From assembly GCA_039820585.1 (NCBI GenBank), contig JBCBPV010000009.1, positions 13,078 through 77,077 of the forward strand: 64,000 nucleotides of DNA, given 5' to 3'. The translations under genes were made by a program, and so were the position numbers. Below are positions 25,207 to 33,697 of this stretch, in pieces. Position 1 is the stretch's first letter; each line of letters starts with the position of its first letter. The DNA is from JBCBGF01 sp039820585. GTDB lineage: Bacteria; Pseudomonadota; Alphaproteobacteria; Rhodobacterales; Rhodobacteraceae. Under the pieces are notes generated by a model that saw nothing but the letters and a program-made list of their open reading frames with translations, ran no database searches and was not told the DNA's origin.

Positions 25207-25623
25207 GTGTTCTCAGGCGCCAAAATCGCTTTGATCCTGGGCGACCACTTGGTCACCTACCTGCGCGATGACTATGCGCATATCCCCTTTCCCGGCCATT
25301 GGGACCTGCCCGGCGGTGGGCGAGAGGGGGAGGAGAGCCCCGAGGCCTGCGTGCTGCGCGAGACCGAGGAAGAGTTCGGGCTGCGCCTGCCTCAAAGCCG
25401 GATCACCTGGAAGCGGCGCTATCCCAGCATGTCCGGTGAGGGATCGTTCGGCTATTTCTTCGCCGCCCCGGTGACTGAGGCTGAGGTAACGACGATCCGC
25501 TTCGGGGACGAGGGGCAGCATTGGGCGATGATGGGCCACGATGCGTTCCTAGAGCATCCCCAGGCGGTTCCGGCATTGCAGCTGTGGTTTGGGGAGTATC
25601 TGGCGGGTGCCCCCTTACCCTAA
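25207..25623 (+). CDS. NUDIX hydrolase
   Basis: 138 residues, starting from GTG 25207 one base after the upstream stop. The Nudix box is complete (GGGREGEESPEACVLRETEEEFGL: G-x5-E-x7-REUxEExGU) at about residues 36-59. These enzymes hydrolyse nucleoside diphosphates linked to other groups; substrate unknown. The DNA just after it is a dispersed repeat whose left arm begins within the final codons. Confidence 0.88.
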   Translation: MFSGAKIALILGDHLVTYLRDDYAHIPFPGHWDLPGGGREGEESPEACVLRETEEEFGLRLPQSRITWKRRYPSMSGEGSFGYFFAAPVTEAEVTTIRFGDEGQHWAMMGHDAFLEHPQAVPALQLWFGEYLAGAPLP

Positions 25624-25735
25624 CCCTCCCCCCCCAAAGGGAGAGGGGACCTGTCCCGTTGGGGAGCAGATCTCACTCGTAAAATCTGATGGTATTCCCT
25701 CTCCCTTTGGGGGAGAGGGTTAGGGTGAGGGGCAA
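25611..25735. repeat. Palindromic intergenic repeat, copy 3 (best preserved)
   Basis: Left arm CCTTACCCTAACCCTCCCCC with CCAAAGGGAGAGGGGACC, right arm CCCTCTCCCTTTGGGGGAGA then GGGTTAGGGTGAGGGG. The arms are about 35 bases and nearly perfect inverted repeats around a variable centre. The remaining gap, 25736-25943, holds nothing I can identify. Confidence 0.85.
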
Positions 25736-25943
25736 CCCCGTCTCTCCCAACTCTGCCGTTTCAATTGGCGGCGCCGCCGGTGCGGTGGTCTGGTGTCGTG
25801 CCGAGGGCGATTTTCGTATCCCCCGACGTATCGATTTGCCGACTGCCCCGATCTTCCGGGACATTGCGACCATGTGCATTGGATCCGGGGAAGGGTTCTA
25901 AACCGCGACCCTAAAGGCCGGGTAACCGGGGCGTACGCACGAA

Positions 25944-25966
25944 AACGGGGCCGCATGGGCCCCGTT
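25944..25966 (-). terminator. Rho-independent terminator of rplY
   Basis: AACGGGGCC (25944-25952) pairs perfectly with GGCCCCGTT (25958-25966); on the minus strand the stem is followed by a T run (complement of 25942-25945). It lies 28 bases after the rplY stop. Confidence 0.88.
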
Positions 25967-25993
25967 CCTGTGTCTCAAAATTCAGTATGGCGC

Positions 25994-26647
25994 CTACGCG
26001 TCCGCACCCTCTTCGGTGGTCTCTTCGCCGGCGTCATCTGCTGTGTCGCCCTCATCCTCGCTCTCGCTCGACTTCAGGCTCGACGGGGCCGAGATGTTGG
26101 CGATCACGAAGTCACGGTCGATAGTGGGTTTCGCGCCCTGGGGCAGCGCCACGCCCGAAATCGTCGCCGTGTCGCCCACTTCCATGGTCGAAATATCGAT
26201 CTGAATGCTTTCAGGGATATCGCCCGCGGTCACGATCAGCTCGACCTCGGGCCGTACAAGGGTCAGCACGCCACCCTTCCGCAGGCCGGGGCAGTCTTCC
26301 TCGCCCACAATTTCAACCGGGATGAACAGGTTGATCTTGGTGGTCCGCTTCAGGCGCATGAAATCGACATGCGTGGGCAGGTCTTTCACGATATCGCGCT
26401 GCACGTTCCGGCAGATCACGCGAACGTCGTCATGCCCGTCGACCTTCATGTTCAGAAGCGTCGACATGAAGCGGCCCTGCTTGAGGCGCTTCAAGAGCAC
26501 GTTGAAGGGGATGTTGATGGGCAGCGGATCAGTGCCGCCGCCATATACGATGCCAGGTACGTCGCCATCACGGCGAGCTTGACGGGCGGCCCCCTTGCCT
26601 GTCCCCGTCCGCACCTTGGCGTGAAGATCAGGGATCTCACCAGCCAT
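25994..26647 (-). CDS. rplY: 50S ribosomal protein L25, CTC form
   Basis: 217 residues from ATG 26647 (MAGEIPDLHAKVR). The N-terminal 5S-rRNA-binding L25 domain (GKGAARQARRDGDVPGIVYGGG) is followed by the C-terminal CTC beta domain (VELIVTAGDIPESIQIDISTMEVGDTATISGVALPQG) and an acidic tail. It binds 5S rRNA in the large subunit. The gene stands alone here with its own terminator; in many related genomes pth follows directly, but here the pth gene lies 3.4 kb further on, with four other genes between. Confidence 0.95.
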   Translation of the reverse strand: MAGEIPDLHAKVRTGTGKGAARQARRDGDVPGIVYGGGTDPLPINIPFNVLLKRLKQGRFMSTLLNMKVDGHDDVRVICRNVQRDIVKDLPTHVDFMRLKRTTKINLFIPVEIVGEEDCPGLRKGGVLTLVRPEVELIVTAGDIPESIQIDISTMEVGDTATISGVALPQGAKPTIDRDFVIANISAPSSLKSSESEDEGDTADDAGEETTEEGADA

Positions 26648-26794
26648 AGGTCTTCTCCAATATATATTATGGGCCGCCTCCAAGGGTGTCGGCCCGATGA
26701 AGCGGTGCAGATAGCGGGGATGACGACGCCGGGCAAGCCCCAATCGTGTGGATTGCCGCTTGTAGGTTTCGGCGGGCTGGGGCAATGGCAGCAC

Positions 26795-27967
26795 ATGTCG
26801 GTTCTGAGCGCTTTGTCCGTGTCGCGCATCCCTGCGATGGCCTTTGTGGTGATCGGGGTGTTCTGGGGCACATTCGCCGCCATGGTGCCCGTCACCAAGG
26901 CACGGCTCGGTGTGAATGACGCGGTGTTCGGTTCGCTGTTGCTGTGCTCAGCGGCGGGGCTGCTGACCGCGATGTTCCTGGCGCCGAAGCTGGAGGCATG
27001 GCTGGGCGCGCGAGGGATGCAGATTGTGGCGGCGCTGTTTGCGGTGGTGATGTTGCTGCCTGGCGTGGTTGAGACGCCGCTGGCGTTTGCGCTGACGATG
27101 GTGGCGCTTGGGCTTGCCTCGGGCACGTTGGACGTTCTGATGAACGCGCGGGTGAGTGCCTTGGAAGCGCGTGAGGGACGGGCGTTGATGAACGCCAATC
27201 ACGGTGCGTTTTCCATTGCGTATGCCATCTCGGCGGTGGCCACGGGTCTTGCGCGCGAGGCGGAGATTGGGGCGGCGCTGATCTTTGGCGCCTGCGCGGT
27301 GTGCATTGCTGTGATCGCCATGCAGCTGTGGATGCCGGTGGATGCGGTTGAGGCGCCGCCGGATGGGCAGGGGCGGGTGCCCCTGGTGCCAGTGCTTCTA
27401 TGCGGTGCGGTGGTGCTGCTTGCGTTCTCCGGCGAAGCGGCGGTGGAGGCTTGGTCGGCGCTCCACATCGAGCGCACGCTGGGTGGCGGCGCGGTCGAGG
27501 GGGCTTTGGGGCCTGCGATGCTGGGGCTGACGATGGCGCTGGGGCGGTTTTCGGGGCAGGCGGTGTCGGAACGGATCAACGAGATGCGCATCATCGTGAT
27601 CGGGACCGTGCTGGCCATGGTGGGCGCGGTGCTGGCGGCGGTCGCGCCGAGCGTGGCGGTGGCGTATCTGGGGTTCGGCGTCCTGGGCTTGGGCGTGTCG
27701 GTAATCGGGCCCATCGGAATCGGGATCGCAGGGCGGCTGGTCCCGCCGTGGGCGCGAACGGTGGTCGTGGCGCGGACGGCGGTGTTGGGGTTCATGGCGT
27801 TTTTCATTGCGCCGATGGTGATGGGGGTCGTGTCCGAGGCGTTCGGGCTGCGGGTGGCGTTCTTGGTGATTGGCGGGATAGTTGGGCTGATTTTTGTGTT
27901 TCTACCGGGGATCAGGCGGTTGCAGAGCGGATCGGTTTCGCCCGGCGGCACCGCCGCGCAGCGCTGA
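26795..27967 (+). CDS. MFS transporter
   Basis: 390 residues from ATG 26795; the open frame continues upstream only because it is the shadow of rplY. Twelve hydrophobic spans are visible, with the loop 2-3 signature region KLEAWLGARGMQ and a second-half repeat GRFSGQAVSERINEMR. It lacks a charged substrate-site motif I recognise. Divergent from rplY across 147 bases. The closest type is the small-molecule/fucose-permease-like MFS group; substrate unknown. Confidence 0.83.
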   Translation: MSVLSALSVSRIPAMAFVVIGVFWGTFAAMVPVTKARLGVNDAVFGSLLLCSAAGLLTAMFLAPKLEAWLGARGMQIVAALFAVVMLLPGVVETPLAFALTMVALGLASGTLDVLMNARVSALEAREGRALMNANHGAFSIAYAISAVATGLAREAEIGAALIFGACAVCIAVIAMQLWMPVDAVEAPPDGQGRVPLVPVLLCGAVVLLAFSGEAAVEAWSALHIERTLGGGAVEGALGPAMLGLTMALGRFSGQAVSERINEMRIIVIGTVLAMVGAVLAAVAPSVAVAYLGFGVLGLGVSVIGPIGIGIAGRLVPPWARTVVVARTAVLGFMAFFIAPMVMGVVSEAFGLRVAFLVIGGIVGLIFVFLPGIRRLQSGSVSPGGTAAQR

Positions 27968-28072
27968 CCCGCCCCGTCGTGCTGCAAGCACGCCTTCCGC
28001 GTGACGGCGGTGCTTACGCCACCCCTGCGGATCGGCGCTGCCCTTACCAATGCGGCGTGGCTTATCGGGGTA

Positions 28073-29242
28073 TCAGTTCCGAACCCACCGCCCCGCAAAA
28101 TCCTCTGGCACCAAAAGGATATCGCGATCCACTTCGTTGATATCCCGCCGCCCACACAGCGCCATGGTGGTATCCAACTCCTTATGGATCACCTCCAGCG
28201 CCCGCGTCACACCCGCCTCACCCATCGCACCAAGACCGTAGACAAAGGCCCGCCCGATCATCGTGCCTTTCGCACCCATGGCCATCGCCTTCAACACGTC
28301 CTGGCCCGAGCGGATGCCGCTGTCGAGATGGACCTCGATCTTGTCACCTACGGCATCCACGATCTCGGGTAGCATCCGAATGGACGACAAAGCCCCGTCC
28401 AACTGCCGGCCGCCATGGTTTGATACGATGATGGCGTCGGCGCCCACTTCCACGGCCTTTTTCGCGTCCTCGGCATCGAGAATACCCTTCAGCACGACCG
28501 GCCCGTCCCACCACTCCATGATCTGAGCGATGCGTTTCCAGTCGAGCGAGGGATCAAACGCCTCTGCCGTCCAGGACGACAGCGAGGATGGGTCCGTGAC
28601 CCCCTTGGCATGGCCCACGATATTGCCGAAGAACCGGCGTTTCGTCTGCAGCATCTCCAACCCCCAGGGCACTTTCGTAGCCATGTTGGCGATAGAGGCG
28701 GGCGTCAGTTTCGGCGGGGCGGACAGGCCGTTTTTTATGTCCTTGTGCCGCTGGCCCATGATCTGCAAATCCACGGTGATCACCAAAGCAGAACAGCCTG
28801 CGTCCTTGGCACGCTGGATCAACCGGCGCATGAAGTCATCGTCTTTGAGCGTGTAGACCTGGAACCAGAACGGCGCGTCCGTGTGTTCAGCCACATCCTC
28901 AATTGAGCAGATCGACATGGTCGACAGGGTGAAGGGCACGCCGAATTTCTCGGCTGCTTTCGCTGCCTTGATTTCTCCATCCGCCGATTGCATGCCGGTC
29001 AAGCCCACGGGGGCCAGCGCCACGGGCATGGCGTAGTTCTGGCCCAGCATCTGGCATTTGGTGGATCGTCCATCCATGTCGACCGCGATGCGCTGGCGCA
29101 GGCGAATCTTGTCGAAATCGCTCGTGTTCTCGCGAAAGGTCTGTTCCGTCCAACTGCCCGATTCCGCGTAGTCATAGAACATCTTGGGCACGCGCCGCCG
29201 GTAGATCCGCTTGAGGTCGTCGATATTGGTGATGGCGGGCAT
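28073..29242 (-). CDS. lldD: FMN-dependent L-lactate dehydrogenase / alpha-hydroxy-acid oxidase
   Basis: 389 residues. Starts MPAITNIDDLKRIYRRRVPKMFYDYAESG, typical of LldD. FMN-site motifs include ALAPVGLTGMQSADGE, WFQVYTLKD, and the substrate-binding His-Arg in VSNHGGRQLDG with the catalytic region LDSGIRSGQDVLKAMAMGA. It oxidises L-lactate (or a related 2-hydroxy acid) to the 2-oxo acid and passes electrons to the respiratory chain. It is divergent from the Tat-signal nitroreductase-like gene across 137 bases. Confidence 0.92.
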   Translation of the reverse strand: MPAITNIDDLKRIYRRRVPKMFYDYAESGSWTEQTFRENTSDFDKIRLRQRIAVDMDGRSTKCQMLGQNYAMPVALAPVGLTGMQSADGEIKAAKAAEKFGVPFTLSTMSICSIEDVAEHTDAPFWFQVYTLKDDDFMRRLIQRAKDAGCSALVITVDLQIMGQRHKDIKNGLSAPPKLTPASIANMATKVPWGLEMLQTKRRFFGNIVGHAKGVTDPSSLSSWTAEAFDPSLDWKRIAQIMEWWDGPVVLKGILDAEDAKKAVEVGADAIIVSNHGGRQLDGALSSIRMLPEIVDAVGDKIEVHLDSGIRSGQDVLKAMAMGAKGTMIGRAFVYGLGAMGEAGVTRALEVIHKELDTTMALCGRRDINEVDRDILLVPEDFAGRWVRN

Positions 29243-29328
29243 TGGGGTTACGGATCCTCCCTGATCTGTCTGTTTTGCATAGCGATTTGGCCTGTGGGCG
29301 GCAATGCGGCGAATGGGTCTTGTATATT

Positions 29329-29359
29329 GTGCGATATCGGACTAAATAGTGCGATATCG
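29329..29359. promoter_or_regulatory. Direct repeats GTGCGATATCG, likely MarR-type operator
   Basis: Two copies of GTGCGATATCG start at 29329 and 29349, 20 bases apart (two helical turns), each containing the palindrome CGATATCG. They lie between lldD and the Acg-like gene whose last codons overlap a MarR gene, so autoregulation by that MarR protein is the simplest reading. Confidence 0.6.
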
Positions 29360-29379
29360 AACCATATGGAGCCGAAGCG

Positions 29380-30483
29380 ATGACCCTTTCCCGACGCAAA
29401 ATGCTGGCCCTCGCGGGTGGTGGCACAATCCTAGCAGCGACCGCCGGATCGGCGGCGTTTCTGACCACGCGCACGCCCACCCGCGCCTTGGAGCCGTGGG
29501 AAACGGCGGGGGGCTATGATGATCCACGGATGCGCGCATTGTCCTTTGCGCTGCTGGCACCGAACCCGCACAACATCCAGCCCTGGCTGGTGGAATTGGC
29601 GGGCTCAGATACCGTGATCCTGCACCGCGACCCCGACCGGACCTTGCCCCATACCGACCCGTTCGGGCGGCAGTTGACCATTGGGATGGGCTGTTTTCTG
29701 GAGCAGATGGTGATTGCAGCAGGGGCGGACGGCTACGCCTGCGATATGACGCTGTTCCCGAACGGCGAGGGGGGGCCTGTGGCGCGGGTGATGTTTGCGC
29801 CTGGTGGCGCACGCGATCCGCTTGCCGACGCTATCATGGAGCGGTGCAGTCACAAGGAGGTCTTCGATGCCCGGCCCGTGGGCGCGGAGAGTGATCCCCT
29901 GGACGCCTATGCGCGAGTGGTGCGGGATGAGGCGGGCGTGGCCACACTGCGCCGGATTGCAACTGACGCTTGGGTGGCGGAGATGGAGACGGATCGCACG
30001 CTGAAGGAAAGCATCGATCTGCTACGGATCGGCAAGGCCGAGATCAACGCCAACCCCGATGGGATCGATCTGGGCGGGCCGATGATGGATTCGTTGAAAC
30101 TGTTCGGACTGGCCTCGGCGGAACAGGCACTGGACCGGACCAATCCGAATTACCTGCAAGCCGTGCAGGGGATGGTGGATGCGGTGGCCTCGGCACCCGC
30201 GTTCACGGTGTCGGTGACGGCGGGCAATACGCGGGCCGATCAGATCAGGGCGGGGCAGGATTGGTTGCGGCTGAACCTGGCGGCGACCGCGCTGGGGCTG
30301 AAGCTGCGGCCTGTCAGCCAAGCTTTGCAGGAATATGCAGAGGTGTCAGCGTATTATGAGGAAATGCACGCTCTTTACGCCCCGGATGGCGGGACGGTTC
30401 AAATGCTGGGTCTTCTGGGCTACGGTCCCCGGACGCCACGCACGCCGCGCTGGCCGTTGGAGGCGAAACTTGTGAATGCCTGA
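29380..30483 (+). CDS. Tat-signal Acg-type nitroreductase-like flavoprotein
   Basis: 367 residues with a twin-arginine-like signal or anchor (MTLSRRKMLALAGGGTILAATAGSAAF). The mature part has the Acg/nitroreductase pattern: LSFALLAPNPHNIQPW (FMN phosphate contact), IGMGCFLEQMVIAA, and near the end AGQDWLRLNLAATALGLKLRPVSQAL (FMN/active-site helix) with LLGYGP close to the C-terminus. Exported Acg-type proteins may reduce or sequester flavins; the reaction here is unknown. Overlaps the following MarR gene by 8 bases. Confidence 0.78.
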   Translation: MTLSRRKMLALAGGGTILAATAGSAAFLTTRTPTRALEPWETAGGYDDPRMRALSFALLAPNPHNIQPWLVELAGSDTVILHRDPDRTLPHTDPFGRQLTIGMGCFLEQMVIAAGADGYACDMTLFPNGEGGPVARVMFAPGGARDPLADAIMERCSHKEVFDARPVGAESDPLDAYARVVRDEAGVATLRRIATDAWVAEMETDRTLKESIDLLRIGKAEINANPDGIDLGGPMMDSLKLFGLASAEQALDRTNPNYLQAVQGMVDAVASAPAFTVSVTAGNTRADQIRAGQDWLRLNLAATALGLKLRPVSQALQEYAEVSAYYEEMHALYAPDGGTVQMLGLLGYGPRTPRTPRWPLEAKLVNA

Positions 30484-30934
30484 CCGGACGCTTGAGACCT
30501 TTTTCGGGTTCTTCAATGAAATCGGGATCATCGAACAGCTCAGCCGCACCCTGATGGAGGCGCGGCTGCCCGACGGGTTCCTGATCTCGCATTTTTCGGT
30601 GTTGAACCACCTGATCCGCGTGAAAGACGGCCAGACACCCCTGGTGCTGGCCCGTGCGTTTCAGGTGCCAAAGACGACGATGACCCATACGCTGGCGGGC
30701 CTGGAAAAGGCGGGGTTGGTGGAGATGCGGCCCAACCCCGGCGATAAACGCAGCAAATGCGTGTGGATCACGCCCCATGGTCGGGCGTTCCGGGATCAGG
30801 CGATTGCAGGGCTGGTCCCGGATGTACAGCGGTTGAGCGGTCGCATCGACGCGCAGCGACTGGCCAAGCTGGTGCCCGCGCTGGCCGAAGTGCGCAAGGT
30901 GCTGGACAGCGATCGGGATGGTCGGGCCGGGTAG
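30476..30934 (+). CDS. MarR-family transcriptional regulator
   Basis: 152 residues. Winged HTH region: PLVLARAFQVPKTTMTHTLAGLEKAGLVEMRPNPGDKRSKCVWITPHG, with the D-x-R-(S/x)-K wing. The N- and C-terminal helices form the dimer interface. Translated from an ATG inside the end of the upstream nitroreductase-like gene, so the two are one operon. Probably binds the repeats at 29329-29359. Its ligand is unknown; MarR proteins often sense phenolics or oxidants. Confidence 0.88.
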   Translation: MPDRTLETFFGFFNEIGIIEQLSRTLMEARLPDGFLISHFSVLNHLIRVKDGQTPLVLARAFQVPKTTMTHTLAGLEKAGLVEMRPNPGDKRSKCVWITPHGRAFRDQAIAGLVPDVQRLSGRIDAQRLAKLVPALAEVRKVLDSDRDGRAG

Positions 30935-30935
30935 C

Positions 30936-31727
30936 TCAGGCCCGGTGTGCGCCTGCCGCCAGATCAGCCACGAATTGAACGACATCGGAGGGCGCGTCGC
31001 CTGCCGCGATACGCTCGACAATGGCGGACCCGACCACGGCGCCGTCAGCGACGGTGGCGATGGCTTGCGCGGCGTCGGGTGTTTTGATACCGAACCCAAC
31101 GATTACAGGCAGTTCCGTGGCGGATTTGATGCGCGCGACCTCTGGCCCGACATTGCCCGCTTCCGCGTTGGCTGCGCCTGTGATGCCGGTGATCGAGACG
31201 TAATAGACAAAGCCCGAGGTGTTTTGCAGGACCGTGGGCAGGCGGTCGGCGTCGGTCGTGGGCGTAGCGAGGCGGATGAAGTTAAGACCTGCGGCTTGCG
31301 CGGGGATGCACAGCTCACTGTCTTCCTCGGGCGGCAGGTCGACAATGATCAGGCCGTCGATCCCGGCCGCTTTGGCATCGGTCAGAAACCGGTCCACCCC
31401 GCGGGAATAGATCGGATTGTAATAGCCCATCAGCACGATAGGTGTCGTGTCGTCACCTTCACGGAAATCGCGGACCATTTGCAGCGTGCTTTCCAGCGTT
31501 TGCCCCGCTTCCAATGCACGTTGGCCGGCAAGCTGGATCGTCGGGCCATCGGCCATGGGATCGGTAAAGGGCAGGCCCAGTTCGATGATGTCGACGCCCG
31601 CGCCGGGCAGGCCGCGCAAGATCTCCTTTGACGTCGCCGGATCTGGGTCGCCCGCCATTATGTAGGAGACGAAGGCCTTGCGGCCCTGGGCCTTGAGTTC
31701 GGCGAATTTGGCGTCGATCCGGGTCAT
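30936..31727 (-). CDS. trpA: Tryptophan synthase alpha subunit
   Basis: 263 residues, the standard size. The catalytic glutamate lies in VDIIELGLPFTDPMADGPTIQ (Glu about 49) with the partner Asp in the same segment; phosphate-binding residues are in VGFGIKTP and GSAIVERI. It cleaves indole-3-glycerol phosphate and channels indole to TrpB. It stands alone, converging with the MarR gene and divergent from ychF, while trpB is at 17123-18349. Confidence 0.95.
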   Translation of the reverse strand: MTRIDAKFAELKAQGRKAFVSYIMAGDPDPATSKEILRGLPGAGVDIIELGLPFTDPMADGPTIQLAGQRALEAGQTLESTLQMVRDFREGDDTTPIVLMGYYNPIYSRGVDRFLTDAKAAGIDGLIIVDLPPEEDSELCIPAQAAGLNFIRLATPTTDADRLPTVLQNTSGFVYYVSITGITGAANAEAGNVGPEVARIKSATELPVIVGFGIKTPDAAQAIATVADGAVVGSAIVERIAAGDAPSDVVQFVADLAAGAHRA

Positions 31728-31809
31728 CTTTGGGTCCTTGGTCGTGTTGGCCGGGGTGTGCCGAATGTGCGGGCGGAATGCAATGGGGCAGGGCCGGGGG
31801 CGCTGCCCC

Positions 31810-31862
31810 GCCGCCTTCGGCGGCCCCCGGGATATTTTTGGACCAAAGAGAGGCGGGGCGCG
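31810..31862. repeat. Family-typical intergenic element upstream of ychF
   Basis: GCCGCC-TTC-GGCGGC hairpin followed by CCCCGGGATATTTTTGGACC and an AAAGAGAGG tail. It resembles the element at 17008-17060. On the plus strand the hairpin and following T run could terminate transcription. Confidence 0.55.
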
Positions 31863-31924
31863 GTGCTCTTGATCTGGTGGATGGGGGTGGGTAGATGCGC
31901 CGAGAGATGTGAGAGGAACGGATC

Positions 31925-33022
31925 ATGGGCTTTAAGACGGGCATTGTCGGGTTGCCGAATGTGGGGAAATCCACGCTGTTCAACGCGCTGACGCGGACGG
32001 CCGCTGCGCAGGCGGCGAACTTTCCGTTTTGCACCATCGAGCCCAATGTGGGCGAGGTCGCAGTGCCGGATGCGCGGCTGGACACCCTCGCCGAGATCGC
32101 CAAATCGGCCAGCGTGATCCCGTCGCGCATGACGTTTGTGGATATCGCAGGCCTCGTGAAGGGCGCGTCCAAGGGCGAGGGGCTGGGCAATCAGTTCCTG
32201 GCCAATATCCGCGAGGTGGACGCGATTGCCCATGTGCTGCGCTGTTTCGACGATGGCGATGTGACCCATGTGGAGGGGCGCGTCGATCCGGTGGCGGATG
32301 CCGAAACGATCGAGACCGAGCTGATGCTGGCGGATCTGGAGTCGATCGAGAAGCGTCTACAGGGGATTGTCCGCAAGGTGCGGGGCGGCGACAAGGAAGC
32401 GGTGCTGCAGGAGCGGCTCTTGAAGGCGGCGCAAGCGGTGCTGGAGGACGGCAAGCCTGCGCGCACAGTTGAGGTGGATGCCGAGGATGCCAAGGCCTGG
32501 GCGGGATTGCAACTGTTGACGACGAAGCCCGTGCTTTACGTCTGCAATGTCGATGAGGCGGAAGCAGCGAAGGGGAATGCGCATTCGGATGCCGTGGCCG
32601 CGATGGCGGCAGAGCAGGGGGCGGCATCGGTCGTGATTTCGGCCAAGATCGAAGAAGAGATCAGCCAGTTGGAGCCGGACGAGGCGGAGATGTTCCTCGA
32701 AGAGCTGGGCCTGGCTGAGGCGGGGCTGGAGCGGATGATCCGCGCGGGCCATGCGCTGTTGCAGTTGGAGACGTATTTCACTGCCGGACCCAAAGAGGCG
32801 CGGGCCTGGACGATCCCAGCGGGGACGACGGCGCCGAAGGCGGCAGGTGTGATCCATGGGGATTTCGAGCGCGGGTTCATTCGGGCCGAGACAATCGGCT
32901 ATGAGGATTATGTCACGCTGGGGGGCGAGCAGGCGGCCAAAGATGCCGGCAAGATGCGGGCCGAGGGCAAAAGCTATGTCGTCAAGGATGGCGACGTGCT
33001 GCACTTTTTGTTCAACACCTGA
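31925..33022 (+). CDS. ychF: Redox-regulated ATPase YchF
   Basis: 365 residues, full length. G1 is GLPNVGKSTLFNAL, G3 DIAGLVKGASKGEGLGN, and the G4 position reads NVDE, the YchF/OLA1 feature that makes it an ATPase. A TGS domain ends the protein (TWTIPAGTTAPKAAGVIHGDFERGFIRAE). It binds ribosomes and dampens the oxidative stress response in E. coli. GAGAGGA gives a strong ribosome site. Confidence 0.96.
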   Translation: MGFKTGIVGLPNVGKSTLFNALTRTAAAQAANFPFCTIEPNVGEVAVPDARLDTLAEIAKSASVIPSRMTFVDIAGLVKGASKGEGLGNQFLANIREVDAIAHVLRCFDDGDVTHVEGRVDPVADAETIETELMLADLESIEKRLQGIVRKVRGGDKEAVLQERLLKAAQAVLEDGKPARTVEVDAEDAKAWAGLQLLTTKPVLYVCNVDEAEAAKGNAHSDAVAAMAAEQGAASVVISAKIEEEISQLEPDEAEMFLEELGLAEAGLERMIRAGHALLQLETYFTAGPKEARAWTIPAGTTAPKAAGVIHGDFERGFIRAETIGYEDYVTLGGEQAAKDAGKMRAEGKSYVVKDGDVLHFLFNT

Positions 33023-33028
33023 CCGCGC

Positions 33029-33697
33029 CTATGCGCCCATCAGCATCACTGCGAGGGGGATCGGCGAAACTGCGATGGTCAGTGCCAGAAGCGTTTGGAA
33101 GGGCGCGAAAATCCCGCTCATCCCCGCCATCATCATGATCCCGCCACCGCCGCCGATTATCGAGTTGCCGGGCACATTCACGCTGAGCGCCAGCGCGATG
33201 TAGCGATGGCGCAGCGCCAGACCCACTGTGCGTGGCGGAGCGCCTTCAAGAAGAAGAGTTAACCGTTCGTCGCGGGGCAGTGCGGCAGCGCGGGTCACCA
33301 GATCGGCGGCGCGGCGCAGACGGACCACAGAGAGAAGCCGTGCGAGCGTTCTGGTGGGCAATAGCCGACCCAGCGTATAGGCCAGCATCATCGCGATAAC
33401 AGTTGCGACATAAACGAGCGGCGCGATGGCAGCGCCGAAGGCCGTGAGCATCGCGATCCCGATCTCGGCACCGGGCACGAAAGGCAGCGCCAGAAGACCG
33501 ATATAGGCAAGAAGCCCCGCCATGAGCGTGCGATGCACCATCTTTTCGTTGCTTGGCATGATGTTGAGGTCGAGCGCCTCGCGCAACGAATGGGCCGCCC
33601 ATGTCCCCACCACAACGATCACGAAAAGGATCGCAACCCTGAGCGCGATGCCCGCCGGGGACAGCCGGGCCGCTGCGTCGCCTGTCCCGCCTGTCAC
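33029..33697 (-). CDS. Membrane protein, possibly DedA/VTT-like
   Basis: 222 residues from GTG 33697, which overlaps the stop of the upstream gene in GTGA; the longer open frame is rejected because it runs through that gene. Four or five spans are visible (VAILFVIVVVGTWA, MAGLLAYIGLLALPFVPGAEIGIAML, VYVATVIAMMLAYTLGRLLP, ALALSVNVPGNSI...GIMMM, LALTIAVSPIPLAVMLM). The PFVPGAEIG segment and the GNS re-entrant-like part recall VTT/DedA proteins, but the match is loose. Confidence 0.6.
   Translation of the reverse strand: MTGGTGDAAARLSPAGIALRVAILFVIVVVGTWAAHSLREALDLNIMPSNEKMVHRTLMAGLLAYIGLLALPFVPGAEIGIAMLTAFGAAIAPLVYVATVIAMMLAYTLGRLLPTRTLARLLSVVRLRRAADLVTRAAALPRDERLTLLLEGAPPRTVGLALRHRYIALALSVNVPGNSIIGGGGGIMMMAGMSGIFAPFQTLLALTIAVSPIPLAVMLMGA

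Noticed and set aside
25673..25879. 68-aa basic minus-strand frame
   Set aside because: It runs into the palindromic repeat, which supplies its C-terminus, and has no ribosome site or family likeness.
25840..25925. Possible RNA gene upstream of the rplY terminator, with a TTCTAAACC T-loop-like stretch
   Set aside because: No acceptor or anticodon stem could be drawn; the resemblance is short.
25793..26794. Upstream extension of the MFS transporter frame
   Set aside because: It is the plus-strand shadow of rplY on the minus strand; the real start is 26795.
29329..29359. Sixth copy of the GTKC-N7-GAAC box
   Set aside because: The spacing is 6 rather than 7 bases and it lies next to a MarR gene; treated as a separate operator.
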